Assembly: GCA_051307355.1 (NCBI GenBank)
Contig: JBPPLQ010000001.1
Coordinates: forward strand, 216,747-280,746
Source: Makana argininalis_D
Lineage (GTDB): Bacteria; Pseudomonadota; Gammaproteobacteria; Enterobacterales; Enterobacteriaceae
DNA: 64,000 nucleotides
Reading direction: 5' to 3'
Shown here: one piece after another, positions 26,294-35,804 of the stretch
Position numbering within the stretch: position 1 is the first letter of the stretch
How the letters are laid out: every line of letters begins with the position of its first letter
Made by a program: the position numbers and the translations under genes
The notes under the pieces: model-generated
Told to the model about the DNA's origin: nothing
Seen by the model: only the letters and a program-made list of their open reading frames with translations
Databases searched by the model: none

Positions 26294-27289
26294 ATGATTA
26301 TAGATAATAAAAAAAAAAAATCTTTACAAAATGTGTTAAATCAAATTGAAAAACAATTTGGAAAGGGTTCAATTATGAGATTAGGAGAAGATCGCTCTAT
26401 GGATGTTGAAACGATTTCCACAGGATCTCTTTCTTTAGATATTGCATTAGGAGCAGGAGGATTACCTTTAGGTAGAATTGTTGAAATATATGGACCAGAA
26501 TCATCTGGTAAAACAACTTTAACACTTCAAATTATAGCAACATTTCAAAAAAAAAAAAAGATTTGTGCTTTTATAGATGCAGAACATGCTTTAGATCCAA
26601 TATATGCTAAAAAAGTTGGTGTAGATATTGATAACCTTCTTTGTTCTCAACCTGATAATGGAGAACAAGCTTTAGAAATTTGCGATTCATTAACAAAGTC
26701 TGGTTCAGTAGATTTAATAATTGTGGATTCCGTAGCAGCTCTTACACCAAAAGCTGAAATTGATGGAGAAATAGGAGATTCACATATGGGTTTAACTGCT
26801 AGAATGATGAGTCAAGCTATGAGAAAATTATCTGGAAATTTAAAAAATTCTAATACTCTTTTAATATTTATTAATCAAATACGTATTAAAATCGGTATAA
26901 CATATGGAAATCCAGAAACAACTACAGGAGGCAATGCACTTAAATTTTATTCATCAGTAAGATTGGATATTAGACGTACAGGATATATAAAAGAAGGTGA
27001 TGTAATAATTGGTAATAATACTATAGTTAAAGTAATTAAAAATAAAATATCAGTACCTTTTAAACAAGCAGAATTTCAAATTATATATGGTAATGGTATT
27101 AATGTTATTAATGAACTTATAAATATTAGTTTAAAATATAATTTAATTGAAAGATCTGGATCTTGGTATAGTTATAATGGTATAAAAATAGGACAAGGTA
27201 AATTAAATGTTCAAAAATTTTTAGAAACAAGACCAGAAATATATAAAAAAATATATAATAAAATAAGAGAAATTATTTTCAAAAAATAA
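26294..27289 (+). CDS. recA: RecA recombinase
   Basis: 331 residues (E. coli 353). The Walker A motif GPESSGKT is at 67-74. The Walker B region is LIIVDSVAALTPKAEIDGE, the loop region QAMRKLSGNLKNSN follows, and NQIRIKIGITYGNPETTTGGNALKFY matches L2 and the core. The acidic C-terminal tail that restrains E. coli RecA is missing. No LexA box (CTGN10CAG) is visible upstream. A run of 12 A lies at about 26549-26560. Keeping recA is not universal among extreme symbionts (Buchnera lacks it). alaS follows, as in E. coli after recX. Confidence 0.97.
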   Translation: MIIDNKKKKSLQNVLNQIEKQFGKGSIMRLGEDRSMDVETISTGSLSLDIALGAGGLPLGRIVEIYGPESSGKTTLTLQIIATFQKKKKICAFIDAEHALDPIYAKKVGVDIDNLLCSQPDNGEQALEICDSLTKSGSVDLIIVDSVAALTPKAEIDGEIGDSHMGLTARMMSQAMRKLSGNLKNSNTLLIFINQIRIKIGITYGNPETTTGGNALKFYSSVRLDIRRTGYIKEGDVIIGNNTIVKVIKNKISVPFKQAEFQIIYGNGINVINELINISLKYNLIERSGSWYSYNGIKIGQGKLNVQKFLETRPEIYKKIYNKIREIIFKK

Positions 27290-27294
27290 TTTTT

Positions 27295-27336
27295 TAATAT
27301 ATATTATTATTTAATAATTTTTAATAATATATATTA
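27295..27336 (+). terminator. A/T-only hairpin after recA
   Basis: A perfect 15-bp stem (27295-27309 with 27322-27336) with a 12-base loop begins 6 bases after the recA stop. The stem contains no G or C. Its placement fits a transcript end or 3' stabiliser for recA. Confidence 0.5.
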
Positions 27337-27488
27337 TATAAATAATGTTTAATTTTTATAAATAATTTATATATAAAAATATATTTTAAAATATTAATAT
27401 TTAATTATATATAAAAACATATTTAAAATAAATTAATTATATTTATTAAAATTTATTAATATAAAATTATTTATAAAAAGAGAAATAT

Positions 27489-28826
27489 ATGATAAATAGT
27501 AGTTATAACATACGTAAAAAATTTATAAATTTTTTTAAAAATAAAAATCATAAAATAATTGCAGGAAGTTCCCTTTTAATAAATGATGATAAATCAATTA
27601 TGTTTACAAATTCAGGAATGAATCAATTTAAAAATATTTTTTTAAATTCAAATAATTTTCCTTATAAAAGAGTTGTAACGTCTCAAAATTGTGTTAGAGC
27701 TGGTGGCAAACATAATGATTTAGAAAATGTAGGTTATACATCACATCATCATACATTTTTTGAAATGCTTGGTAATTTTAGTTTTAATGATTATTTCAAA
27801 AAAGAAGCAATTTTTTATGCATGGGAATTATTAACACATAAAAATTGGTTTAATATACCTAAAAATAAACTTATAGTGACTTATTATTATAAAGATTATG
27901 AAACATATAAAATATGGTTAAATGAAATAAAATTACCAAAAAAAAACATAATTTCTATTGGAGATAATAATATAGGTAACAATATTTCCGATAATTTTTG
28001 GCAAATGGGTGAAACAGGTCCATGTGGACCATGCTCAGAAATATTTTATGATAGAGGTGAAAATATTTATGGAAATAAACCTGGGGATAAAAACAAAACA
28101 GGTAATAGATACATAGAAATATGGAATTTAGTTTTTATACAATTTAATAAAAATTGTAATGGAGATTTAATAAAATTAGACAAACCTTTTGTTGATACAG
28201 GAATGGGTCTAGAAAGAATTTCTTCAGTATTACAAAATGTTGATTCGAATTTTAAAATTGATATTTTTAAAAAACTTATATTATCTATATCTAATATATT
28301 AAATATAACAAATATCAATAATAAATCTTTACTAGTTATATCAGATCATATTAGATCTTGTTTTTTTTTAATAAATGATGGTTTAATGCCTTCAAATGAA
28401 GGAAAAGGTTATGTTCTTAGACGTATAATAAGAAGAGCTATAAAACATGGTAAAATTTTAGGAAGTAAAAAACCATTTTTATATAAAATAATACCATCTT
28501 TAATTTATATAATGAAAATACAATTAATTAAAATCATTTCTAATAAAAATAAAATAAAAAATATTATTTTATTAGAAGAAAAAAAATTTGAAAAAACTAT
28601 TAATATAGGATTAAAATTATTAAATAAACAAATAAATAAAATTAAATCTAATGTATTAGATGGTAATACTGTTTTTAAACTTTATGACACTTATGGTTTT
28701 CCTATAGATTTCATTAAAAAAATATGCAAAGAAAAGAACATAGATATTGATGAAAATATTTATAATACTAAAATGAATGAACAAAAACAAAGATCAATTA
28801 AAAAAAGTTGTTTTATAAAAAATTAA
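27489..28826 (+). CDS. alaS: Alanyl-tRNA synthetase, aminoacylation half only (C-terminally truncated)
   Basis: 445 residues against 875 in E. coli. The class II aminoacylation domain and the following tRNA-recognition helices are intact: MFTNSGMNQFKNIFL, VTSQNCVRAGGKHNDLENVG, HTFFEMLGNFSFNDYF, DNFWQMGETGPCGPCSEIF, FVDTGMGLERI. The protein ends after KLYDTYGFPIDFI and EQKQRSIKKSC, near E. coli residue 435-440. The editing domain and the C-Ala domain are absent. I looked in all three frames downstream and saw no continuation. E. coli AlaRS fragments of 461 residues are known to charge tRNA-Ala, so this may be a working minimal enzyme without mischarging correction. Confidence 0.9.
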   Translation: MINSSYNIRKKFINFFKNKNHKIIAGSSLLINDDKSIMFTNSGMNQFKNIFLNSNNFPYKRVVTSQNCVRAGGKHNDLENVGYTSHHHTFFEMLGNFSFNDYFKKEAIFYAWELLTHKNWFNIPKNKLIVTYYYKDYETYKIWLNEIKLPKKNIISIGDNNIGNNISDNFWQMGETGPCGPCSEIFYDRGENIYGNKPGDKNKTGNRYIEIWNLVFIQFNKNCNGDLIKLDKPFVDTGMGLERISSVLQNVDSNFKIDIFKKLILSISNILNITNINNKSLLVISDHIRSCFFLINDGLMPSNEGKGYVLRRIIRRAIKHGKILGSKKPFLYKIIPSLIYIMKIQLIKIISNKNKIKNIILLEEKKFEKTINIGLKLLNKQINKIKSNVLDGNTVFKLYDTYGFPIDFIKKICKEKNIDIDENIYNTKMNEQKQRSIKKSCFIKN

Positions 28827-29502
28827 TTATATTTAATAAAATAAAATATTAAACAAAAATTTTTATAATATATTGAAAAATTAATATTTTTTTTAAAAAA
28901 ATTAAAAAATATTAAACAAAAAAATTTATAAAAATAATTTTTTATATTTAATATGATCTTCATATATGATATATATATTAATATTAAAGTAATGAAATAA
29001 TATTAAAAATTTCAAATAAATCAAAAAAATAATTGTTAAATATTAAATACAATAAAAAAATTATATTTTTAAAAAATTTTTTAATACAATATATTATATT
29101 AATAAATATTATTAAAACAATAAAAGTATTTATTTTCATTTAAAAATTAATAAAATTTTTTAATTTTATAATTAATTAATATGTTTAATTTTATTAAACA
29201 AAATGTATATTTAAAAAATATAAATTTTTGTATGTATTTATTGTAAATATAATACAATATTTATTGTAATAAATTATTATTTTTTAAAAATATAAATTTT
29301 TTAATTTAAATTAAAATAATTTTATTATTACTAGCAATTACTTATTTTTTTACAAAAAATATTAATAAAATTTATATTAATAAATAAATTATTTTAATAT
29401 ATTATTATAAATTTCATTAATAAATATAATTAAATATTAATTATTAATACATTGACAATTAATTTAATAACTTTTTTTATATTATAAATATAAATAATTA
29501 AA
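28827..29502. other. 676-base gene desert after truncated alaS
   Basis: Almost pure A/T with frequent stops in all frames. By synteny with E. coli (alaS-csrA-tRNA-Ser-tRNA-Arg) it covers the lost 3' half of alaS and csrA. The only promoter-like element is a perfect TTGACA at 29452-29457, 45 bases before tRNA-Ser, but the nearest TATATT is 20 bases from it. No recognisable protein remnant was found. Confidence 0.55.
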
Positions 29503-29592
29503 GGTGAGATGGCCGAGAGGTTTAAGGCGCTCCTTTGCTAATGGAATATACAGTTCAAATCTGTATCGAGGGTTCGAATCCCTCTCTCACCT
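29503..29592 (+). tRNA. tRNA-Ser (anticodon GCT)
   Basis: Class II tRNA: acceptor GGTGAGA/TCTCACC, loop TTGCTAA with anticodon GCT (reads AGC/AGU), long variable arm TACAG/CTGTA, T-stem GAGGG/CCCTC. The anticodon stem CTCCT/TGGAA pairs only at its three middle positions (C27-A43 and U31-U39 are mismatched). The discriminator is U, not the E. coli G, and CCA is not encoded. It is followed by tRNA-Arg as in E. coli (serV-argV). Confidence 0.92.
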
Positions 29593-29602
29593 AAATTTAA
29601 AT

Positions 29603-29676
29603 GCACCCGTAGCTCAATTGGATAGAGCACTCGGCTACGAACCGAGAGGTTATAGGTTCAAATCCTTTCGGGTGCG
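29603..29676 (+). tRNA. tRNA-Arg (anticodon ACG)
   Basis: Acceptor GCACCCG/CGGGTGC with a G discriminator; anticodon stem CTCGG/CCGAG with loop CTACGAA giving ACG. A34 would need conversion to inosine by TadA to read CGC and CGA. The T-stem has one U-U mismatch. CCA is not encoded. It lies 10 bases after tRNA-Ser(GCT), probably on one transcript. Confidence 0.94.
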
Positions 29677-29762
29677 TTAATAATTTTAAAAATTAAATTT
29701 AATAATATAATTTTAAAAATCAAAGACAAATATTTTTTTAATAAATATAAAATCGGAAAATT

Positions 29763-31013
29763 ATGTTAAAAAATAAAATAAACTTTTTAAGTTATGATAA
29801 AAAAATTTGGAATGCAATTACAAAAGAAAAAATTAGACAAGAAAATAATATACAACTTATTGCTTCTGAAAATTATACAAGTAATGAAGTAATGTATGCA
29901 CAAGGATCATGTTTAACTAATAAATATGCAGAAGGGTATCCTGGTAAACGTTATTATAGTGGATGTGAAAATGTGGATGTTATAGAAACATTAGCAATTA
30001 ATAGAGCTAAAAAATTATTTTCTGCTGATTATGCTAATGTTCAACCTCATTCTGGATCACAAGCAAATTTTGCTGTATATACAGCTTTACTTAATCCAGG
30101 AGATACAATTGTTGGAATGAAAGTTTCACATGGAGGACATATAACACATGGATCTTCAATTAATTTATCAGGTAAATTATATAAAGTAATACATTACGGA
30201 TTAAATGATAAAGAAAAAATAAATTATACAGAATTATATTTAATATCTAAAACGTATAAACCTAAAATGATTATAGGTGGATTTTCATCATATTCTAGAA
30301 TTATTGATTGGAAAAAAATGCGTAAAATTGCTGATGAATTTGGTTGTTATTTATTAGCAGATATTGCTCATGTATCTGGATTAATAGCAGCTGGTCTATA
30401 TCCTAATCCAATTAAATATAGCCATGTTGTAACTACAACAACTCATAAAACTTTATCTGGTCCAAGAGGAGGTATGATTTTAGCGAAAAATGGTAGTAAA
30501 CAAATGTATAAAAAATTAAATAGTGCTGTTTTTCCATGTACTCAAGGAGGTCCATTGATGCATGTTATAGCAGCTAAAGCTATTGCTTTTAAAGAAGCAA
30601 TGGATTTAAAATTTATTCAATATCAGAAACAAGTTATTAAAAATTCTAAATATATGGTATCAATATTTTTATTAAATAAATTTAGAGTTGTCTCTGGTGG
30701 AACAGATAATCATTTATTTTTATTAGATTTATCAAATAAAAATATTACAGGTAAAAAAGCTAGTAATATTTTAAGTTTAGCAAATATTATTGTAAATAAA
30801 AATTTAATTCCAAATGATTTATTAAAACCTTACTATACGTCTGGTATTCGTATAGGAACATCTGCTATCACAAAAAGAGGTTTTAAAGAGTATCAAGTTA
30901 AAAAAATTACTAAATGGATATGTAATATATTAAATGATATAAATAATACATTATTAATTAAATTAATTAAAAAAAAAGTTATTAATTTATGTTATAAATA
31001 TCCAATATATTAA
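29763..31013 (+). CDS. glyA: Serine hydroxymethyltransferase
   Basis: 416 residues (E. coli 417). Interconverts serine and glycine and charges tetrahydrofolate with a one-carbon unit. The PLP lysine is Lys229 in TTTTHKTLSGPRGG, at the E. coli number. QLIASENYTSNEV, TNKYAEGYPGKRYYSG, PHSGSQANFAVY and TQGGPLMH are all present. It supplies one-carbon units for initiator fMet-tRNA and nucleotide synthesis. It converges on smrB with a 21-base gap. Confidence 0.98.
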   Translation: MLKNKINFLSYDKKIWNAITKEKIRQENNIQLIASENYTSNEVMYAQGSCLTNKYAEGYPGKRYYSGCENVDVIETLAINRAKKLFSADYANVQPHSGSQANFAVYTALLNPGDTIVGMKVSHGGHITHGSSINLSGKLYKVIHYGLNDKEKINYTELYLISKTYKPKMIIGGFSSYSRIIDWKKMRKIADEFGCYLLADIAHVSGLIAAGLYPNPIKYSHVVTTTTHKTLSGPRGGMILAKNGSKQMYKKLNSAVFPCTQGGPLMHVIAAKAIAFKEAMDLKFIQYQKQVIKNSKYMVSIFLLNKFRVVSGGTDNHLFLLDLSNKNITGKKASNILSLANIIVNKNLIPNDLLKPYYTSGIRIGTSAITKRGFKEYQVKKITKWICNILNDINNTLLIKLIKKKVINLCYKYPIY

Positions 31014-31034
31014 ATATTTTTAAAAATTAAAAAC

Positions 31035-31538
31035 TTATAAATCAATATCTATTAAAATCAATAAAGCTGCATTTCCACCAAATTTATTTGGTGCTCTATG
31101 AAATCCTTTTATATAAGGATTTTTTGAAAGCCAAAAAGGTATTTTATTTTTTAAAATAAATTTACCATATCCATGAATAATACAAGCACAATTAATATAA
31201 TCAATTCTACATTTTTTAATTAAAGCATTTAATTCTAATTTAGCCTGTATTATTGTCATTCCATGCATATCTAAAATTATAGTAGGATAATAATATCCTT
31301 TTTGTAATTTTTTCATTTCACATGATCTAACATCATTACGAACATATCTGATTGGTCCATTATATTTTTTAATATTATTATATTTATTAGAAAAGCAAAA
31401 ATAAATTCTTTTTTTTTTTTTTTTTTTATATGATGAAACAGATTTTGATATAACATTTTTTTTTTTTTTAAAATTTTTTTTATATAAACCTTGTTGATTA
31501 AACACAAATTTTTTAAAAATAAACATTTCATCTTTCAA
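31035..31538 (-). CDS. smrB: Smr-domain endonuclease SmrB (ribosome collision rescue)
   Basis: 167 residues (E. coli SmrB/YfcN 183). The C-terminal Smr domain is clear: GPIRYVRNDVRS, LDMHGMTIIQAKLELNALI (DLHG variant DMHG), CACIIHGYGKFILK and HRAPNKFGGNAALLILI. In E. coli SmrB cuts mRNA between collided ribosomes, feeding tmRNA rescue, whose genes are also here. The N-terminal 60 residues are Lys/Phe-rich and contain a 19-base run (31409-31427) and a 14-base run (31456-31469) of A on the coding strand. These could shift frame by slippage. It is divergent from prmB as in E. coli. Confidence 0.9.
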   Translation of the reverse strand: MKDEMFIFKKFVFNQQGLYKKNFKKKKNVISKSVSSYKKKKKKRIYFCFSNKYNNIKKYNGPIRYVRNDVRSCEMKKLQKGYYYPTIILDMHGMTIIQAKLELNALIKKCRIDYINCACIIHGYGKFILKNKIPFWLSKNPYIKGFHRAPNKFGGNAALLILIDIDL

Positions 31539-31643
31539 TATATGGAATTTTTTTTTTCATTTTTTTATTAAATTTCCTTATAAATTATTAAATTTTAAAA
31601 AATAATTTTAACATTTTAAAAATAAAATTAAAATAGAGATCTT

Positions 31644-32549
31644 ATGATAAATATTAAAGATACTATATTATCTCTTAATACAATTAAAGATTTTATTAAA
31701 TGGACATTAAGTAAATTTAATTATAATAATCTATATTATGGTCACGGAACAAATAATTCGTTAGATGAATCTTTAAATTTAATTATGAATAGTTTATTAA
31801 TACCTATTGCATCAGTAAAAAATATTTATAAATTAAATTTAAAATTAAAAGAACGTACTTTAATTATTAAAAGAGTTATTAAAAGAATTTATGAACGAAT
31901 CCCTGTTGCATATTTAATTAATAAATCATATTTTTGTGGTTTAGAATTTTATATAGATAAACGTGTTTTTATACCAAGATCACCTATTGCTGAAATTATT
32001 TTTAATAAGTTTAATAAAATTATAAATAAAAATCCTAAAAATATACTAGATATGTGTACAGGTAGTGGTTGTATCGCTATTGCTTGCGCTTATGTTTACC
32101 CTGAAGCAAAAATTGATGCAGTTGATATTTCTTTAAGTGCGTTATCAGTTGCTAAAAAAAATATAAAAAAACATAGAATGAAAAAAAAAATAAATATTAT
32201 TTATTCTGATTTATTTCATAATATTAATAAAAAACAAACATATGATTTGATCATAACTAATCCACCATATGTAAATAAAAAAGAAATAAATAATTTGCCT
32301 TTAGAATTTAGTCATGAACCTATCATTAGTTTATATGCTGATATAGATGGTTTAAAATTTATAAAAAATATTTTATTATTATCTTTTAAATTTTTAACTA
32401 AAGATGGAATTCTCATTTGTGAAATTGGAAATAATATAGTTAATATTATTAATATTTATCCAAAATTACCATTTAGATGGTTAAAATTCAAAAAAGGCGG
32501 ATATGGTGTTTTTCTTTTACATAAAAAAAATTTAAATTTAAATAAATAA
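31644..32549 (+). CDS. prmB: Ribosomal protein L3 glutamine methyltransferase PrmB
   Basis: 301 residues (E. coli 310). Methylates Gln150 of L3 in the 50S subunit. The SAM-binding motif is LDMCTGSGCIAIACAY and the catalytic motif is TNPPYVN; RVFIPRSPIAEII is the PrmB-type form of the substrate-binding region (PrmC has IPRPDTE). The smrB-prmB divergent pair is the E. coli arrangement. In E. coli aroC follows; it is missing here and mnmA follows instead. Confidence 0.93.
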   Translation: MINIKDTILSLNTIKDFIKWTLSKFNYNNLYYGHGTNNSLDESLNLIMNSLLIPIASVKNIYKLNLKLKERTLIIKRVIKRIYERIPVAYLINKSYFCGLEFYIDKRVFIPRSPIAEIIFNKFNKIINKNPKNILDMCTGSGCIAIACAYVYPEAKIDAVDISLSALSVAKKNIKKHRMKKKINIIYSDLFHNINKKQTYDLIITNPPYVNKKEINNLPLEFSHEPIISLYADIDGLKFIKNILLLSFKFLTKDGILICEIGNNIVNIINIYPKLPFRWLKFKKGGYGVFLLHKKNLNLNK

Positions 32550-32619
32550 TTTTTTATATATTCATTATTAAATTAAATTAAATATTTATAAAATTTTTTA
32601 AATAAATAATGAGTTATTT

Positions 32620-33741
32620 ATGCTTTTAAATAAAAAAAAAGTTATAGTTGGAATGTCTGGTGGTGTTGATTCTTCTGTTTCAGCTTTATTACTTATAAAA
32701 AAAGGATATTTAGTAGAAGGGTTATTTATGAAAAATTGGTATGAAGAAGATAATAAAAATGATTGTTCTACTTATAAAGATTTATTAGATGTTAAAACTG
32801 TATGTTATAAACTTAAAATAAAACTTCATATTGTCAATTTTTCTTTTTATTATTGGAATAATGTTTTTATTAAATTTCTAAAATTGTACAGTAATGGAAT
32901 TACACCAAATCCAGATATTTTATGTAATAAAGAAATAAAATTTAATATTTTTTTAAAATTTGCAATAAAAAAATTAGGAGCTGATTTTATAGCTACAGGG
33001 CATTATGTAAGAAAATACATATTTAATAAAAATTTTTTTTTATTAAAAGGTAAAGATAAGAAAAAAGATCAAAGTTATTTTTTATATAATTTAGGCAAAG
33101 AACTGAACTACTGTTTATTCCCTTTAGGTTATTTTAATAAACAAAAAATAAGAAAAATAGCTAAAAAAGTAGGTTTAATAAATGCATATAAAAAAGATTC
33201 AACAGGTATTTGTTTTATTGGTAAAAAGAATTTTAACAAATTTATAAGTAAATATTTAAATAAAAATCCTGGATTAATTATTTCAGATAAAAAAAGAAAA
33301 TTAGGAATGCATAATGGATTAATATATTATACTTTAGGTCAAAGAAAAGGTATTGGAATTGGTGGTGTAAAAAATTACAAACAGTATCCTTGGTATGTAA
33401 TAGAAAAAGATATTAAAAATAATAATCTTATTGTATCTCAAAATAAAAATCATCCAAAAATAATGTCTATTGGTATTATAGTTAAAAATATAAATTGGAT
33501 AAATAAAAAACAAATTAAAAAATTTTTTTTTTGTAAAGTTAAAACAAGATATCGTCAAAATGACATAGATTGTTTTGTTAAAAAAATAAATTTAAATACA
33601 TTAAGTGTAATATTTAATTATCCTATATGTTCTGTAACTCCAGGACAATCTGCTGTTTTTTATTTATCTGAAATATGTTTAGGTGGTGGAATTATTAAAA
33701 ATATTATAACTTTGGCAAATTACAATCATATAATATTTTAA
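32620..33741 (+). CDS. mnmA: tRNA-specific 2-thiouridylase MnmA
   Basis: 373 residues (E. coli 368). Adds sulfur to U34 of tRNA-Lys, tRNA-Glu and tRNA-Gln. The PP-loop is GMSGGVDSS. The catalytic Cys102 is in NPDILCNKEIKF (E. coli number 102), and the second Cys198 is in STGICFIG. LGQRKGIGIGG and LGGGII mark the C-terminal barrel. It needs a sulfur relay (IscS, Tus proteins) not visible here. A substrate, tRNA-Glu(UUC), is encoded in the rRNA operon of this window. Confidence 0.96.
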   Translation: MLLNKKKVIVGMSGGVDSSVSALLLIKKGYLVEGLFMKNWYEEDNKNDCSTYKDLLDVKTVCYKLKIKLHIVNFSFYYWNNVFIKFLKLYSNGITPNPDILCNKEIKFNIFLKFAIKKLGADFIATGHYVRKYIFNKNFFLLKGKDKKKDQSYFLYNLGKELNYCLFPLGYFNKQKIRKIAKKVGLINAYKKDSTGICFIGKKNFNKFISKYLNKNPGLIISDKKRKLGMHNGLIYYTLGQRKGIGIGGVKNYKQYPWYVIEKDIKNNNLIVSQNKNHPKIMSIGIIVKNINWINKKQIKKFFFCKVKTRYRQNDIDCFVKKINLNTLSVIFNYPICSVTPGQSAVFYLSEICLGGGIIKNIITLANYNHIIF

Positions 33742-33758
33742 AAAAAAATTAATTTATG

Positions 33759-33782
33759 TAAAATATTTTTATTAATATTTTA
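33759..33782. terminator. Hairpin between convergent mnmA and tRNA-Trp
   Basis: TAAAATATT (33759-33767) pairs with AATATTTTA (33774-33782) around a six-base loop. It lies between the mnmA stop and the tRNA-Trp 3' end. The stem is A/T only, so confidence is limited. Confidence 0.45.
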
Positions 33783-33788
33783 ATATTA

Positions 33789-33861
33789 CAGGGGCGAAGA
33801 GATTTGAACTCCTAACTACCGGTTTTGGAGACCGGTGCTCTACCATTTGAACTACGCCCCT
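33789..33861 (-). tRNA. tRNA-Trp (anticodon CCA)
   Basis: On the minus strand the acceptor AGGGGCG pairs with CGCCCCT, with discriminator G. The anticodon stem CCGGT/ACCGG holds loop CTCCAAA. The T-loop TTCAAAT and D-stem GTTC/GAGC are normal. CCA is not encoded. With anticodon CCA this reads UGG only, consistent with the standard code. Confidence 0.95.
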
Positions 33862-34027
33862 AAATTTTATAATAATTTATTATATTAAGATATATATTAA
33901 CAAAAAGTAAAAAATAAAATCTATATATTCAGATATAAATTGATTCTTTATGTATATATTATATATATAATTATTATTAAATTAATATCATAACTATTTA
34001 AAAAATTTAAAACATATATTTATAAAT

Positions 34028-35665
34028 TTATAAAAATTTTTTATAAAAATTTATTAAATTACTGTTTTTATAATTATTATTAATATTTTTATTGTTATTT
34101 ATTGTTTTAAAAATTTTATTAGATAATTTTTTACCTAATTCTACACCCCATTGATCAAAACTATAAATATTAAACAAAATACCTTGAGTAAAAATTTTAT
34201 GTTCATAAAGTGCTATTAAAGCTCCTAAATTATAAGGATTTATTTCACTTAATAAAATTGAATTAGTAGGTCTATTACCTTCAAAATATTTAAATTTATC
34301 TAAATTTATATTTACTGTTTTTTTTTTATTATTATTTTTATAATTTTTGATATTTAATTTATTTCCAAAAGCAAGAGCTTTTGTTTGAGCAAAAAAATTA
34401 GATAATAATTTTTCATGATGTATAGAAATTTTATTATGACTTAAAGCAGGAGCAATAAAATCACAAGGTATTATTTTTGTACCTTGGTGAATAAGTTGAT
34501 AAAATGAATGTTGTCCATTTGTTCCAGATTCACCCCATATTATAGGACCTGTTTGATAATTTATAAAATTTCCATTTCTATCAATATATTTACCATTTGA
34601 TTCCATATTTACTTGTTGAAAATAAGATGGGAATCTATGCATATATTGATCATATGGTAAAATAGCTTCTGTTTCAAAATTATAAAAATTATTATACCAA
34701 ATTCCTATTAAAGCTAAAATGACAGGTATATTTTCATTTAATTTAGTATTTAAAAAATGAATATCCATATCATGAGCACCATTTAACATTTTTTCAAAAT
34801 TTTCAAAACCAATAGATAAAGCAATTGATAAACCTATTGATGACCAAATAGAATAACGTCCACCTACCCAGTCCCAAATTTCAAACATATTTTTAGTATT
34901 AATACCAAATTGATTTACTAATGTTTTATTTGAAGATAATGCAATAAAATGTTGATTTATATATTTTTTTTTAATAGCAAAACTCATAAACCAACAAAGA
35001 GCACTATTTGCATTTGTCATTGTTTCTTCAGTTGTAAATGTTTTAGATGCTATTAAAAACATAGTTGTTTCAGGATTAAGATTTTTAATTACTTCAATAA
35101 AATTAGTACCATCAATATTAGAAATATAATGAATATTAAGATGATTTTTATAGTATTTTAAAGATTCATTAACCATATATGGTCCCAAGTAAGAACCACC
35201 AATGCCAATATTTACTATGTCTGTAATTGATTTATTTGTATATCCTTTCCATTTTCCTATAATAACTTTATTACAAAATTTTTTCATTTTGGATAAAATT
35301 AAATTTATATTTAACATAATATTATTATTATTTATATTAATTGGAATATTAAAGCGATTACGTAATGCTATGTGTAATACTGCACGATTTTCGGTTTTAT
35401 TTATATATTGTCCTTGAAACATATATAAAATTGATTCTTTTAAATAACATTCATGTGATAAATTTATTAATATGTTTAATGTTGTTGATGTAATACAATT
35501 CTTCGAATAATCTATCAAAATATTATTTTTAAAAATTTTAGAAAATTTTAAAAATCTATTCTCATCTTGTAAAAATAAGTCTTTTATATTAATATTTTTC
35601 ATACATTTAAAATGAGTATTTAATTTTTTCCAAGAAATGGTATTAATAGGATTAATATTTTTCAT
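34028..35665 (-). CDS. pgi: Glucose-6-phosphate isomerase
   Basis: 545 residues (E. coli 549). Interconverts glucose-6-P and fructose-6-P. Signature regions are VNIGIGGSYLGPYMV, FLIASKTFTTEETM, VGGRYSIWSSIGLS, the catalytic block GESGTNGQHSFYQLIHQGTK and DQWGVELGKKL with the active-site lysine. A full-length, well-conserved enzyme suggests the cell still processes hexose phosphate, matching ptsHI, tpiA, gpmA and tktA. It is divergent from tRNA-His. Confidence 0.97.
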   Translation of the reverse strand: MKNINPINTISWKKLNTHFKCMKNINIKDLFLQDENRFLKFSKIFKNNILIDYSKNCITSTTLNILINLSHECYLKESILYMFQGQYINKTENRAVLHIALRNRFNIPININNNNIMLNINLILSKMKKFCNKVIIGKWKGYTNKSITDIVNIGIGGSYLGPYMVNESLKYYKNHLNIHYISNIDGTNFIEVIKNLNPETTMFLIASKTFTTEETMTNANSALCWFMSFAIKKKYINQHFIALSSNKTLVNQFGINTKNMFEIWDWVGGRYSIWSSIGLSIALSIGFENFEKMLNGAHDMDIHFLNTKLNENIPVILALIGIWYNNFYNFETEAILPYDQYMHRFPSYFQQVNMESNGKYIDRNGNFINYQTGPIIWGESGTNGQHSFYQLIHQGTKIIPCDFIAPALSHNKISIHHEKLLSNFFAQTKALAFGNKLNIKNYKNNNKKKTVNINLDKFKYFEGNRPTNSILLSEINPYNLGALIALYEHKIFTQGILFNIYSFDQWGVELGKKLSNKIFKTINNNKNINNNYKNSNLINFYKKFL

Positions 35666-35804
35666 ATGTAATCTCTTTTTAGTAGATAAATTAAAAATTA
35701 TTATATTTTTTAAAAAAAATTTGATATAAATAATAATTAATTAAATATAATTTTTAAATTTATATTATTTATAATTTTAAAAATATTTAAAATTTTAAAA
35801 ATTA

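Noticed and set aside
29452..29483. TTGACA with TATATT as a tRNA-Ser promoter
   Set aside because: The spacing is 20 bases, outside the normal 16-18; the -35 alone is not enough.
31313..31531. A 72-codon minus-strand frame overlapping smrB
   Set aside because: It is the shifted frame through the poly(A) tracts; the Smr domain continues only in the longer frame. It matters only as a possible slippage product.
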